A stretch of DNA of 64,000 bases from an uncultured bacterium (GTDB lineage Bacteria > Desulfobacterota > Binatia > UBA1149 > CAITLU01): assembly GCA_903893315.1 (NCBI GenBank), contig CAITLU010000012.1, forward strand, positions 124,001 to 188,000. Reading direction: 5' to 3'. Positions 9,331-18,468 of this stretch are shown piece after piece (positions within the stretch are counted from its first letter, which is position 1; each line of letters opens with the position of its first letter). Under the pieces are notes generated by a model that was not told the origin of the DNA, did no database searches, and saw nothing but the letters and a program-made list of their open reading frames with translations. The position numbers were made by a program, and so were the translations under genes.

Positions 9331-9933
9331 ATGGATGCTGCCTCGTTCCGTCTCGATCCGTTCCTGCGAACCAGCGCCTACAACATGGCGACCTGGGCCG
9401 TCGTCAATATGCTGCTGAGCCTGCCCAACTATGCGCTGGCTGCCGGGGCTGCGTGGCCCGCGGGGCTGCTCGGAACCTACACTTTAGGGCTCTTTGCTGC
9501 CGGTGTGGCGCTGGGTGCGGTGCACGAGCGGCGTGTCGGCAAGCTGATCGGACCCGCCGGCGAGGCGCTGTTCCCCGCCGGCAAGCTGTGGGGCCCTCTG
9601 CTGCTGATCGGTTTTGTGGGGACGGTGCTGCTGCTGACCGGCGGGCGCCCTCAGTACGTTCAGCCGTTATGGCTGCTGGTGGTCGGAATCGCCTACGTCA
9701 TATGGGGCGTGGCGACGCGTCTTCGCCTCTACCAAGTTCTGGGTGGCGTGCTCGGCGTTGCGGGCCTGGCGGCCCTGGCTCTGCAAGAGCCGCGAGCAGG
9801 TGCGGCCCCCTCGGTGCTCGGGCTCCACATCTGGAATCTGACGATGGGGGCATTCGCGTTCGCCATCGCCATGGCCACCAATCGGCGCTATCTCTGGTTC
9901 GCGCCGGTCGGCGCTGACAGGCGTGGTCAGTGA
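9331..9933 (+). CDS. Small multi-pass membrane protein, unknown function
   Basis: A 200-residue polytopic membrane protein with about six hydrophobic segments, for example TWAVVNMLLSLPNYALA, LLGTYTLGLFAAGVALG, WGPLLLIGFVGTVLLL, LWLLVVGIAYVIWGVA and FAFAIAMA. GGAAG lies about 7 bases before the ATG. No transporter or enzyme motif is recognised. It follows the zinc-ribbon gene by 32 bases and may be cotranscribed with it; its 3' end overlaps by 7 bases the 3' end of a small minus-strand gene. Confidence 0.7.
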   Translation: MDAASFRLDPFLRTSAYNMATWAVVNMLLSLPNYALAAGAAWPAGLLGTYTLGLFAAGVALGAVHERRVGKLIGPAGEALFPAGKLWGPLLLIGFVGTVLLLTGGRPQYVQPLWLLVVGIAYVIWGVATRLRLYQVLGGVLGVAGLAALALQEPRAGAAPSVLGLHIWNLTMGAFAFAIAMATNRRYLWFAPVGADRRGQ

Positions 9934-10109
9934 AGTGTGCGTACCCGGCGGTTGTCGGCGACGACCATGCCGTCGTTGAGGTCGCTGCGACGGACTCTGG
10001 CCGGCAGTTTGGATTCCATAGTCCAGGTGCCCTGCAGTCTCTTGCCTGTGTAGACGATGCGGGCGCTGCGGGTTGCGGTGGTTTCGATCTTGGTACGCGA
10101 GAGTCCCAT
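9927..10109 (-). CDS. Small basic protein, unknown
   Basis: A 60-residue ORF starting MGLSRTKIETTATRS, rich in Arg, Lys and Thr, with no membrane segment and no motif I recognise. The case for a real gene is the ribosome binding site: AGGAG ends 8 bases before the ATG at 10109, within CACCAGGAGAAATGACC; a second ATG at 10115 is only 2 bases from it. The gene is convergent with the membrane protein and overlaps its last 7 bases. A plus-strand frame through the same DNA has no comparable start signal. The middle part (RIVYTGKRLQGTW) could form a small beta domain. Confidence 0.45.
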   Translation of the reverse strand: MGLSRTKIETTATRSARIVYTGKRLQGTWTMESKLPARVRRSDLNDGMVVADNRRVRTLH

Positions 10110-10306
10110 GGTCATTTCTCCTGGTGGTGTAGGCCGGACGCTACCCACTAAGCGAAGCCCGTGCCGTTTCGCGCAATGCTCATAACCAGCCGATCTAAAA
10201 GGCGTTTCCCGAGATCGCCGGAATTCCAATCGAACAATGCCGTACGCCGCGGTACACGCCTGAACCTTCGCACGCACCTGCCGCCCCGCACCGCGTTGCT
10301 CCCGCT

Positions 10307-11044
10307 ATGCGTGTCGCGTATCCGCACCGGGTGAACTTCTTGTCTGGTCGCGGTGGGCGTGCGGTCGTAGCCGTCACCTTCTTCGCTTCTGCTTTTTTGG
10401 CCATGCCGGCACTTTGTTCGGAACTCCGGCCGCTGCCCGCCGCCCTGCTCGACCCCGTCGCAGACAAGGTCCTCAGCCGCGTCGTCGTTCCGAATCCGGC
10501 GCGCCGGGTCGGTGAGGTGCGACTGCTGGCGCGCGGCGGCGCGGTGGTCGTGCAAACCCTGCTCTCGACCAAGGTGATGGGCCGGGTGGTCGGCGAGATT
10601 CGCAAGAAGGAGGAAGCTGCCTGGCCTCAGGGCTCGGCGGCGCGCGCCGATTCGGAGAGCTATGTGGGCGCGCTCGAGGCGCTGGCCAAGGATCTGGACT
10701 CGCGCCAGGTGACGGTGAACTGGGCCGAGCGCAGACAAAGGTTGCTGATTGAGTTTGTCGCCGACGATTCGAGCGCCGGCGTAATCCTTGGGTCGTGGGA
10801 CGGCGACGAAGTCGATGGAGCGCTGGAGCCGAAGCAGCGGGGCACGATCACGCGGCTGGTGCCGAACCGCGACTACGTGTTGCGCAATATGCGGCTGATC
10901 CTGATCGATTCTTTCCACATGGCCGACGCGGACCTCGATCGTCTCGGAGCCCTCGGTCCCGTGCGTGCCGTTACGGCCTACTCGGCGGCAGGCACGCCGC
11001 CGCCCGCAGCTGTCGCGCCGGGTGATCGGGGCGTTTCTCCGTGA
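10307..11044 (+). CDS. Secreted protein of unknown function, coupled to MMPL transporter
   Basis: A 245-residue protein with an N-terminal signal segment (AVVAVTFFASAFLAMPALCS), so it is likely periplasmic or, given the Cys at the end of that segment, possibly a lipoprotein. The rest is soluble and charged, with a Lys/Glu patch (RKKEEAAW) and a Pro/Ala-rich C-terminus. I do not recognise the family. Its stop overlaps the GTG of the MMPL gene (GTGA), so the two are translationally coupled, which suggests a periplasmic partner or substrate-handling factor for that transporter. An alternative GTG start at 10331 still keeps the signal segment. Confidence 0.65.
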   Translation: MRVAYPHRVNFLSGRGGRAVVAVTFFASAFLAMPALCSELRPLPAALLDPVADKVLSRVVVPNPARRVGEVRLLARGGAVVVQTLLSTKVMGRVVGEIRKKEEAAWPQGSAARADSESYVGALEALAKDLDSRQVTVNWAERRQRLLIEFVADDSSAGVILGSWDGDEVDGALEPKQRGTITRLVPNRDYVLRNMRLILIDSFHMADADLDRLGALGPVRAVTAYSAAGTPPPAAVAPGDRGVSP

Positions 11045-13356
11045 GCGAAGAGCCTTCTCCGAAGCACGCCGCGGCCTCGCCGCGGCCGCGCGTTCCCGGT
11101 CTGGCGTGGATTCTGGGCCGTGGCCGCGTGACTTGCCTCGTCGGTGCAGTGCTCGTGACCGCGGTGCTGGGGCTGCGCGCGGCGCATCTCGGAATCGAGA
11201 AGGACAACGCTTCACTTGACGCCGAAGATCCGGCCGAGCAGCGACTCTACGCTGACTTCAAGAAGTCTTTCGGTAACGACGAAGACATGCTTCTGGCCGT
11301 CACGCCTGCGCGCCTGCTCGAGCCCGAAGGTCTCGCGGTCATCGACGACATCACCAGGACCATCGCGGGTTGGGACGGCGTTCGCCGCGTGTGGAGTCTG
11401 ACCAACATCGAAGAACTCGTGCGCGGTGACGTCGGTGCCGAGCCGCGCGCGCTGCTGTCACCTCCTTGGGATGGGCCGGACATGGCCGCGCGTGCGCGTG
11501 CGGCCGTGGATCGCAATCCCGACTTCAACGGCTGGCTGGTTTCGTCAGACCGACATACAGCCGGCGTCGTCGTTCAGATCGACGACCGTCCGGGCGACAG
11601 TGACTATTCCGCGCGCTTGATTGATCAGCTTCGCGCGCTTCAGGCCTCTTACGCGAAGAGCGGCGTCGCGCTTCACCTGACCGGCGTACCGGTGCAGAAG
11701 CACGACGTCTCCGAGTACGTCGACCGCGACCAGCGAGTGTTGTTGCCGCTGGCCATGCTGGTGCTGGCCGGTGCGCTGGCGGTCTTTTTTCGTCATCCGT
11801 CGGGTGTGATCGTGCCGCTGGTGGTTGCTGGTGCGACGGTGGTGTGGACGCTGGGCCTCTACCAATGGATGGGGCATTCCCTCAATGCCATCACGTCGTT
11901 GCTGCCACCGGTGCTGTTGGTCGTGGCGATGGCGTCGAGCGTGCACGTCTACGACGCGTGGCAGAGTGGCCATAACGGAGGCGCTGAAGGGCGCGACCGG
12001 GTCGCGAGAGCGGTCGGCGCCATCGCGCTCCCCGCGTTGCTGTGCGCGATCACCAACGTCCAAGGTTTTTTCTCGCTTGCGATAAGCGGAATGCCGGCTG
12101 TCCGTCAGTTCGGGATTTTCGCTTCGATCGGTGTGGCGGTAGCCTTCGTGATCGGAATGACGGCGGTGCCGGCAGCACTTACTTTTCTGCCGCCGCCCCC
12201 TACCAAGCCTTCCGACGAGCACGGGCTGACTCTCAAACTCCTCGACATCACGTCTCACCTGGCTACCTCGCGGCCGTGGACCGTATTGCTGTCGTTCACG
12301 GTAGTGACTCTGATCCTTTCGGCAGGAATTCCGCTTATCCGCAGCAACACCGACCTCGTCGGATTTCTGCGTGCCGATGCTCCGCTGCGGATCGACACGG
12401 CCTTCATCGACGAGCACCTGGCGGGAACCATGCCCGTCGATTTCGTGCTGGGGCGTAGTGACGGAGGCTCGGTGGCCTCGCTCGATGCCTACCGGCGTCT
12501 CGAGGATCTGGAGAAAGCGATCGGCGTCAGGCAGCACGTCGCCGGCGTCACCAGCGTAACGGCTCTGCTGCGCCAGGTGCATCGGGCCGAGTCGCCACAG
12601 GGACAGCTGGCTCTTCCCGCCGACGACCGCGAGTTGGGCGCTGACCTCGGCTTGCTCGAGGAGAGCGGGCACGACCTGGTTCGCCGTTTCGCCGCGCCGG
12701 AGTTCCGTTCGCTGCGTGTCACGGTGAGGCTTCACGCGATCGGGACCGCGCTGTCGGCGCCGCTGGTCGCGGCTGTCATGGAGGACGCGCGGCGAATTCT
12801 CGGTCCCGACTACACGTTCGTTCCCACCGGCGCGCTCTGGCACGTGGTGCGCGATTCGGATCGCCTGGTGGTCGAACAGACCCAGAGCTTCGGCAGCGCC
12901 ATCATCCTGGTGGTGCTGGCCATCGGGCTGCTGCTGCGCTCGGTGCCGTTCACGATCCTGGCGATGATCCCGAACGTGATGCCCATCCTGTGGACCGGGG
13001 GGCTGATGGGATATGCGGGCATCGAACTCAGTGTCGGGACCGCGATGATTGCCTCGGCAACGCTGGGCCTGGTGGTCGACGATACCATCCATTACCTCTG
13101 GTATTACCGAGGCGTTTACGCGGGCGACGCGGTTGCCGCGATCCGCAATTCGACGCGCGCCGTGGGGGCGCCGGTGACGGTAGCCTCGACGAGTCTGGTG
13201 CTGGGGTTCTGGGTCGGTGCTTTCGGCAGCTTCCAGCCGACGATCTATTTTTCGCTGCTGACCGGTCTGACGATGATCACCGGCGTTTTCTGCGATCTGC
13301 TCGTGCTGCCTGCGTCTCTGGTCCTGCTCGACCGCCTCAAGCCTGTCCGTTCATAA
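11041..13356 (+). CDS. MMPL/RND superfamily transporter
   Basis: A 771-residue inner-membrane transporter of the RND superfamily, MMPL/SSD type. Two homologous halves are visible, each with one N-terminal transmembrane helix (about residues 28-48 and 415-435), a large periplasmic domain, and a block of five helices (about 230-380 and 620-765). The second block contains [15 protein letters not shown], the conserved region with charged residues used for proton coupling. Relatives move lipids, hopanoids or hydrophobic small molecules to the outer leaflet or outer membrane. GTG start overlapping the stop of the upstream secreted-protein gene. The substrate is not predictable. Confidence 0.85.
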   Translation: MSEEPSPKHAAASPRPRVPGLAWILGRGRVTCLVGAVLVTAVLGLRAAHLGIEKDNASLDAEDPAEQRLYADFKKSFGNDEDMLLAVTPARLLEPEGLAVIDDITRTIAGWDGVRRVWSLTNIEELVRGDVGAEPRALLSPPWDGPDMAARARAAVDRNPDFNGWLVSSDRHTAGVVVQIDDRPGDSDYSARLIDQLRALQASYAKSGVALHLTGVPVQKHDVSEYVDRDQRVLLPLAMLVLAGALAVFFRHPSGVIVPLVVAGATVVWTLGLYQWMGHSLNAITSLLPPVLLVVAMASSVHVYDAWQSGHNGGAEGRDRVARAVGAIALPALLCAITNVQGFFSLAISGMPAVRQFGIFASIGVAVAFVIGMTAVPAALTFLPPPPTKPSDEHGLTLKLLDITSHLATSRPWTVLLSFTVVTLILSAGIPLIRSNTDLVGFLRADAPLRIDTAFIDEHLAGTMPVDFVLGRSDGGSVASLDAYRRLEDLEKAIGVRQHVAGVTSVTALLRQVHRAESPQGQLALPADDRELGADLGLLEESGHDLVRRFAAPEFRSLRVTVRLHAIGTALSAPLVAAVMEDARRILGPDYTFVPTGALWHVVRDSDRLVVEQTQSFGSAIILVVLAIGLLLRSVPFTILAMIPNVMPILWTGGLMGYAGIELSVGTAMIASATLGLVVDDTIHYLWYYRGVYAGDAVAAIRNSTRAVGAPVTVASTSLVLGFWVGAFGSFQPTIYFSLLTGLTMITGVFCDLLVLPASLVLLDRLKPVRS

Positions 13357-13600
13357 GGGCCAAGCTGCGGCGTCAGGCTCCGTGCCTGGGGTCGCTGCGA
13401 AGCGTCAGGCAGTAAGCCTCCTCGGCGGCCAGGATCGGTGCCCGTCCGATGGTTCGAGGCGCGGTCCCTCGTCACGATTCCGATGCCGGGCCCATTGTGT
13501 GGCCGATGTGCTCGGTTGTAGGCGGGAGGACTCGCTGCTAGCGTTGCGCGTTAGCTGCGGGCCGCAAGTGCGGCAAGCAGCCGTTTTCCAAAAGGAGTCT

Positions 13601-13822
13601 ATGGCGAAAGACGGAATCGAAGTGAACGGCGACGTGGTCGAGAGCCTTCCAAATGCATTCTTCCGCGTGAAACTCGAGAACGGGTACACCGTACTGGCCC
13701 ACATCTCGGGAAAGATGCGCAAGTACTACATCCGCATTCTTCCGGGTGACAAGGTCAAGGTGGAACTCTCCCCTTACGATCTCACCCGCGGCCGTATCAC
13801 CTGGCGTGACAAGAACTCCTGA
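13601..13822 (+). CDS. infA: Translation initiation factor IF-1
   Basis: A 73-residue IF-1, an OB-fold protein that binds the ribosomal A site during initiation. Family blocks [38 protein letters not shown] and [12 protein letters not shown] are all present and the length is standard. AAAGGAG sits 6 bases before the ATG. It stands alone after a 244-base non-coding stretch that probably holds its promoter, and is followed by a hairpin with a T run and then tRNA-Gln. Confidence 0.97.
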   Translation: MAKDGIEVNGDVVESLPNAFFRVKLENGYTVLAHISGKMRKYYIRILPGDKVKVELSPYDLTRGRITWRDKNS

Positions 13823-13914
13823 TCCGAGCGTTCTGCCGATGCTCGACGAACGTCGCGGGGACGTGATACCCGACGCGCGTGAGGTGGACTCCGGCAGCTT
13901 CTTTTGCGATGTTA

Positions 13915-13935
13915 CCGCCCTTCGGACGGCTTTTT
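13915..13935 (+). terminator. Candidate intrinsic terminator after infA
   Basis: CCGCCC and GGACGG can pair across a TTC loop with one C-A mismatch, followed by C and a run of five T. It lies about 90 bases after the infA stop and its last T is the first base of tRNA-Gln. The mismatch makes it weak. Confidence 0.35.
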
Positions 13936-14010
13936 GGGGAGTGGCCAAATTGGTAAGGCACCTGACTCTGGATCAGGGAATTGGAGGTTCGAGTCCTCCC
14001 TCCCCAGCCA
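13935..14010 (+). tRNA. tRNA-Gln(CTG)
   Basis: A complete cloverleaf of 76 bases including an encoded CCA. The acceptor strands TGGGGAG and CTCCCCA pair fully, the anticodon stem is CCTGA/TCAGG with loop CTCTGGA (anticodon CTG at loop positions 3-5), and the T arm contains GGTTCGAGTCC. It has the U1-A72 end typical of bacterial tRNA-Gln. Confidence 0.95.
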
Positions 14011-14038
14011 AACTTTCAAGTTTCAATACGGCGCTCGC

Positions 14039-14899
14039 GTGACTCCGACCCGCGACGCCGCCACGGTTCTCGCCCTTCGCGAAGTCGAGGGGCTCCTGCA
14101 GGTCTTCATGGTCAGGCGCGATTCGCGTCTCGGCTTTCTCGGTGGCGCGCATGTGTTCCCCGGCGGTGCCCTCGACGAAGGCGACTTCGCCGCGCCGATG
14201 CTCGATCTGATGGTCGGCTCTGATCGTGTTGCCGCGCCCGGGAGGCTTCATCCTGAAGGTCCCCGAGCTTGCGGCCTGCTGGCGGCTGCGGCGCGTGAGC
14301 TGTTCGAGGAAGCTGGCATCCTGCTCGCGCGCGACCCAAGCGGTGGGTGGGTGGATCTCGACGACGAGAGCGAAAGGGCGCGTCGACTGATTGCCGCACG
14401 CGCCGCGCTCGGTGCCGGCACCGGTGACTTTGCCGAGGTGCTGCGAGGTGAAGGCCTGACGCTGGACGTGGGCGAACTGCGCTTCTTCGCTCACTGGATC
14501 ACTCCCGAACGCGAGAAGAAGCGCTTCGACACGCGCTTCTTCCTGGTGCGTGCGCCCGAGTGTCAGTCGGCTACCCACTGTGCGATCGAATCGACTGCAG
14601 GCGAGTGGCTGGCTCCGGGTGAGGCGCTCGCGCGCTATCGTGCGCGCGAGATCGAGTTGGTGCCACCGACCATCGCCAGCCTCGACCGTCTGGCCACTTT
14701 TTCTACCGTCGATGCGGCGCTCGCGGCGTTCGTTGACTGTGAGATTCCTCAGATTCTCCCCAAGCTCGTGCTCGGCGGTGAAAACGTCGCCATCCTCTAT
14801 CCCGGCGACGACGACTACGAGAGCGGCGTGGTACGCGCGCCCGAGGGACAAAAACTGAACCGGCTCGTTCTTCGTGACGGGCTGTGGGATCGACCCTGA
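14039..14899 (+). CDS. Nudix hydrolase, NUDT19-like with split Nudix box
   Basis: A 286-residue Nudix hydrolase. The start of the fold is seen in VFPGGALDEGDF and the catalytic helix in AAARELFEEAGILL (REx2EExG). About 35 residues separate the conserved Gly from this helix, where the usual box has about 5; this insertion is known from the NUDT19 family of CoA/acyl-CoA diphosphatases. That makes CoA-type substrates a reasonable guess. GTG start chosen 28 bases after the tRNA, since the open frame otherwise runs through the tRNA. The histidine kinase gene starts 12 bases downstream. A second protein with the same layout is encoded at 59312-60007. Confidence 0.8.
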   Translation: MTPTRDAATVLALREVEGLLQVFMVRRDSRLGFLGGAHVFPGGALDEGDFAAPMLDLMVGSDRVAAPGRLHPEGPRACGLLAAAARELFEEAGILLARDPSGGWVDLDDESERARRLIAARAALGAGTGDFAEVLRGEGLTLDVGELRFFAHWITPEREKKRFDTRFFLVRAPECQSATHCAIESTAGEWLAPGEALARYRAREIELVPPTIASLDRLATFSTVDAALAAFVDCEIPQILPKLVLGGENVAILYPGDDDYESGVVRAPEGQKLNRLVLRDGLWDRP

Positions 14900-14911
14900 G
14901 CGTCTGCGACC

Positions 14912-16459
14912 ATGCGCATCCGCTGGTCGGCCTTCGAGAGCATCTTTCGCGAGTTCGCCGATGCGGCCGAACAGAGCGTGTCGTTCTTCGTCGATGACGA
15001 GGAAGGCCAGGTGCTCGCCGGGGAGTCCAAGGTCGGCAGCCCGCCGGTGGCGCGTCACCGTTTGGCCGGCGACGTCGGGCGTTTGAACGTTTGCGGCTCC
15101 CCTTCGCGTGAGACCGTGCGGCTTTGCTGGGCGGCGTGCGAGCGCGAACTCGGACACCAGATAATCATCAACGACATGGCCGAGACCACGGCTCGGTTGT
15201 GGCGTCAGACCAACGCCCTTCTGCGCATGAGCGCCAGTACCAGTCTTGCCCTGGAGCCTGCAGCGATGCTCGGGCGCGTGCTCGGCATGCTGGTCCACTC
15301 CACTAGCTTCGAGCGCGGAGTAGCGCTGTTGCGCACGCCCGGTGAGACTTCCTACACGTTGTTCGGCATGGATACTCCGAGCCTCGTCGAGGCCTCGTCG
15401 CTCCCGGCTCTCGAGGGCATCACAGATGACGTGGTGGTGGCCTCGGATCCCGTCGAACATGTCGGCCTCCTCGACGAAGGTGCGGAACTGTGCGGACGTG
15501 TGTCTTCGGTGGCTGTGGTTCGTATCGCGACCGAAAACGCCCGCTACGGGTACCTGGTGGTTCCTTTCCACCGTCTTGAGAGCATAAGGTCGGAAGATCT
15601 GAAGGTGTTGCGTGCTGCCGCTCAGATCGTGAGCATCGCGGCCGAAAACGCCCACACTCTGCGCGAGGAGCGTGAGGCTACGCGTCTGCAAGTCGAGAAT
15701 GAGATGCTTACGACGCAGGCTCGCGACATGGAAGAGATGCTCCACGTCGTTTCGCACGACCTGCGTTCTCCGATGACGGCGATGTACGGCTACATGCACA
15801 TGGCTCTCGACGAGGCTGAAGAATTGACCGCGGCCGTCGAGGATGGCGTGGGCGGCGAACTGGTCGAGGTGGGCACCCGTATTGCCACGCCTCTTCAGGC
15901 CGGCATACGAAGCGTCGAAAAACTCAATGGCATGGTGCAGAGGCTGTTGGATTTTTCGCGGGTGGCGCGCCTGGACTACCACTTCGAGATGCTGGACATG
16001 ACGCAGCTTGCGCGCGGCGTGCTCGACACACTCGGCTTTCAGATCAAGGAGCGTGCGATAGACGCGACACTTGGAGTGCTGCCCGACGTGGTCGGTGATC
16101 GCATCCAGGTCGAAGCCGTCTTTCGCAACCTCGTCGACAATGCCATCAAGTACATGGGGAACGGCGACAGGCGCGCGATCGAGATAGGCGGCCGCTACGA
16201 GAGCGGCGCCGTGGTATTTTTCGTTAGTGACACCGGGATGGGGATGACCCAGGACCAGTCCGCCAAGGCTTTTCTCCCGTTCCGGCGTTTTCGCGTCGAT
16301 GCCGCACCGGGCGAAGGAATCGGTCTTTCCTACGTCCGTAAGATCGTCGAACGTCACGGCGGACGTATATGGTGCGAGTCGGAGGAAGGCGTGGGTTCGA
16401 CGTTCTTTTTTACCTTGACGGGCGGAGTGGCCGCGACCGCGTCGGGCCCCGAACGCTGA
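14912..16459 (+). CDS. Cytosolic sensor histidine kinase
   Basis: A 515-residue histidine kinase without transmembrane segments. The N-terminal 270 residues contain a GAF-like sensory region (about 95-250), then a short coiled coil (EEREATRLQVENEMLTTQA). The H box is HVVSHDLRSPM with H282 as the predicted phosphoacceptor. The ATPase domain has FRNLVDNAIKYM (N box), VSDTGMGM (G1) and GEGIGLSYVRKIVERHGG (G2). No response regulator is adjacent, so it is an orphan. It may be cotranscribed with the Nudix gene 12 bases upstream. The signal is unknown. Confidence 0.88.
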   Translation: MRIRWSAFESIFREFADAAEQSVSFFVDDEEGQVLAGESKVGSPPVARHRLAGDVGRLNVCGSPSRETVRLCWAACERELGHQIIINDMAETTARLWRQTNALLRMSASTSLALEPAAMLGRVLGMLVHSTSFERGVALLRTPGETSYTLFGMDTPSLVEASSLPALEGITDDVVVASDPVEHVGLLDEGAELCGRVSSVAVVRIATENARYGYLVVPFHRLESIRSEDLKVLRAAAQIVSIAAENAHTLREEREATRLQVENEMLTTQARDMEEMLHVVSHDLRSPMTAMYGYMHMALDEAEELTAAVEDGVGGELVEVGTRIATPLQAGIRSVEKLNGMVQRLLDFSRVARLDYHFEMLDMTQLARGVLDTLGFQIKERAIDATLGVLPDVVGDRIQVEAVFRNLVDNAIKYMGNGDRRAIEIGGRYESGAVVFFVSDTGMGMTQDQSAKAFLPFRRFRVDAAPGEGIGLSYVRKIVERHGGRIWCESEEGVGSTFFFTLTGGVAATASGPER

Positions 16460-16530
16460 AATGCGGCACGGCGCCGTTACGTGGCTTCCACCTGGCGAGA
16501 TGCGTCGCCTGCGCGACTAGGAGGTTTATT

Positions 16531-17358
16531 GTGCCCGAGTTCGTAGCCGTTGAATCATCGCCGACCATCGAAGGCTGGTACACGTTGCACGAGGTCTACT
16601 CGCTGGATTGGGCGAGATGGCGCGCGCTGCCGCCGCCGCGCCGCGCCGCGATAGCGGGCCAGGCACGTCAGTGGTTGGAAGCCGCGGCAGCGGGCCGCGG
16701 CGATACCAAGCTGTACAGCGTGGTGACGCACAAAGGCGACATCATGCTTTGCCACTACCGCGACAGCCCGGCGGCTCTCAACCAGGCGGAACTCGCGCTT
16801 CGCCAGCAGCCGCTCTTCGAGTTCCTGAACGCCACATATTCTTATTTGTCGGTCATCGAAGTGAGCCTTTACGAAGTGCAGGCGGTGGCGATGCGGCGTC
16901 TTGTCGAGCGCGGGTTGAAGCGCGGCACGCCCGAGTACGAAGCGGCCTTCGACGGCGAGATGGAGACGCAGAAAACGCGCATGAACGAGCGCCTATTCCG
17001 CGACATACCGACGCAGCGCTACATCTGCTTCTATCCGATGAACAAGCGTCGCGGTGAGCACGTGAACTGGTACGCGCTGCCTCTGGAGGAACGCCGGATG
17101 ATGATGCGCGGCCACGGCGTGCTCGGTCACAAGTATGCCGATCTCGTCACTCAGGTGATCGGCGGCTCGACCGGACTAGACGACTGGGAGTGGGGCGTCA
17201 GTCTCCATGCCGACGATCCTCTCCAGTTCAAGAAGCTGATCTACGAGATGCGATTCGATCCGGCCAGTTCGTGGTTCGCCGAGTTCGGGGCCTTCTACGT
17301 CGGTGTGTGCGTGGAGCCCGGCAGCCTCGGCGCTCTGTTGGAAGGAAGGCTGGAGTAA
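16531..17358 (+). CDS. chdC: Coproheme decarboxylase (HemQ/ChdC), chlorite dismutase family
   Basis: Oxidatively decarboxylates coproheme III to heme b, the last step of the coproporphyrin-dependent heme pathway. The 275-residue product carries the ChdC signature YPMNK with the likely catalytic Tyr168, the region RGHGVLGHKYADL with the candidate proximal heme ligand His195, and TGLDDWEWGVSLHADDP, which closely follows actinobacterial and Firmicutes ChdC. GTG start with AGGAGG 7 bases upstream. The ferrochelatase and coproporphyrinogen oxidase that should precede it are not in the window. Chlorite dismutase itself has an Arg at the distal site and lacks YPM(S/N)K, so I prefer ChdC. Confidence 0.88.
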   Translation: MPEFVAVESSPTIEGWYTLHEVYSLDWARWRALPPPRRAAIAGQARQWLEAAAAGRGDTKLYSVVTHKGDIMLCHYRDSPAALNQAELALRQQPLFEFLNATYSYLSVIEVSLYEVQAVAMRRLVERGLKRGTPEYEAAFDGEMETQKTRMNERLFRDIPTQRYICFYPMNKRRGEHVNWYALPLEERRMMMRGHGVLGHKYADLVTQVIGGSTGLDDWEWGVSLHADDPLQFKKLIYEMRFDPASSWFAEFGAFYVGVCVEPGSLGALLEGRLE

Positions 17359-17388
17359 ACTCGGCTCTCCTGCCTCCTCGAGACGGCG

Positions 17389-18198
17389 CTACCGGCGCGC
17401 GGCCACCGCTTTCCAATCCGCCATCAACGCCCGCGTGGACGCTGCCTGTGTGCCGAGCACCTGGGTGCGATTCTCCAGTTCGATGGCGTTGCGAAGGGTC
17501 GGCGCGTCGACGTTACATGCCAGCACCTGTTTGGTCATTGTTACCGCATAGTCGGTGTTGGCGCAGATCTCGCTGGCGAGGCCGCTACACGCCGCGAGCA
17601 GTTCATGCGCCGTCACCACACGATTGACCAGACCGATGCGTAGCGCTTCGTCGGCGTCGATGAGGCGACCGGTCAGGCTCAATTCGGAGGCGTGTCCGGA
17701 GCCCACCAGACGCGGTAACAGGTAAGAGACACCGACGTCGCAGCCCGAGAGGCCGAGTTTGACGAACGCGACGCTGAAACGTGCGGTCGGCGTCGCGTAA
17801 CGCACGTCGCACGACAGCGCCAGTGCGAGTCCGCCGCCGGTGGCCGCACCGTTGACCGCTGCTATGAATGGTTGCCGCGCTTCGCGCATGCGCGGCATCA
17901 GCGACGCGATGCGCTCTTGTATCGCGAGGGCGGCATCGACCGAGTCGAGGCCTTCGGCCAGGGTCCACTTGCCGTACTCCTTGAGATCGAGCCCGGCGCA
18001 GAAGCCGCGCCCTGCGCCGGTCAGGATGACGACGCGTGCGGCGCGAGTGCGACCCAACACGTCCAGGCACGAGTGCAGGCCGTCGACGAGGCCGGGCGAC
18101 ATCGCGTTCAGGCTATCGGGTCGCGTCAGCGTCAGGGTGGCGACGGCTTCGTCCAGTTCGAGGCTGACGGAATCGGTACGCAGTAGTTCTGTGGGCAT
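17389..18198 (-). CDS. Enoyl-CoA hydratase/isomerase (crotonase) family protein
   Basis: A 269-residue crotonase-fold enzyme acting on acyl-CoA thioesters. The CoA/oxyanion region AVNGAATGGGLALALSCD is intact. The usual first catalytic Glu (in the PEI position) is replaced in SVAFVKLGLSGCDVG, while an Asp in GCDVG lies where dienoyl-CoA isomerases carry their catalytic Asp; the second Glu position (ASELSLTG) is kept. An isomerase or other atypical activity is therefore possible. The gene is convergent with chdC (30 bases apart) and the tRNA-Val lies 193 bases behind its start. Confidence 0.85.
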   Translation of the reverse strand: MPTELLRTDSVSLELDEAVATLTLTRPDSLNAMSPGLVDGLHSCLDVLGRTRAARVVILTGAGRGFCAGLDLKEYGKWTLAEGLDSVDAALAIQERIASLMPRMREARQPFIAAVNGAATGGGLALALSCDVRYATPTARFSVAFVKLGLSGCDVGVSYLLPRLVGSGHASELSLTGRLIDADEALRIGLVNRVVTAHELLAACSGLASEICANTDYAVTMTKQVLACNVDAPTLRNAIELENRTQVLGTQAASTRALMADWKAVAARR

Positions 18199-18391
18199 CG
18201 CAGAATCCTCTGCGACTCTTAAGCCGCAGGCCCCGCGTCGAGTAAAGTTGGCTCGATACGGCCCGCGTTTCGGAGGTCGCGGTGTCGACAGCGGCGCGGC
18301 GGCGGCCGTGCTCAGGACTCGTCGAGAACGCTGGCAGACGCGCCCAAGAGTGGACTTCCATCGCCGAACGGACTAACCAAACCGGCTTTCG

Positions 18392-18468
18392 GGTCGCATA
18401 GCTCAGTTGGTTAGAGCGCTCGCCTCACATGCGAGAGGTCCCTGGTTCGAATCCAGGTGCGACCACCA
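18392..18468 (+). tRNA. tRNA-Val(CAC)
   Basis: A complete 77-base cloverleaf with encoded CCA. Acceptor strands GGTCGCA and TGCGACC pair fully; D arm GCTCAGTTGGTTAGAGC; anticodon stem CTCGC/GCGAG with loop CTCACAT, giving anticodon CAC; T arm with GGTTCGAATCC. Confidence 0.95.

Noticed and set aside
11545-13092. A 515-codon minus-strand frame opposite the MMPL gene
   Set aside because: His/Arg/Gln-rich translation without a start signal; the plus strand encodes clear transmembrane repeats.
13973-16357. A 794-codon open frame on the minus strand opposite the Nudix and histidine kinase genes
   Set aside because: GC-rich shadow frame: the plus strand encodes clear Nudix and kinase motifs, and the minus translation matches no family.
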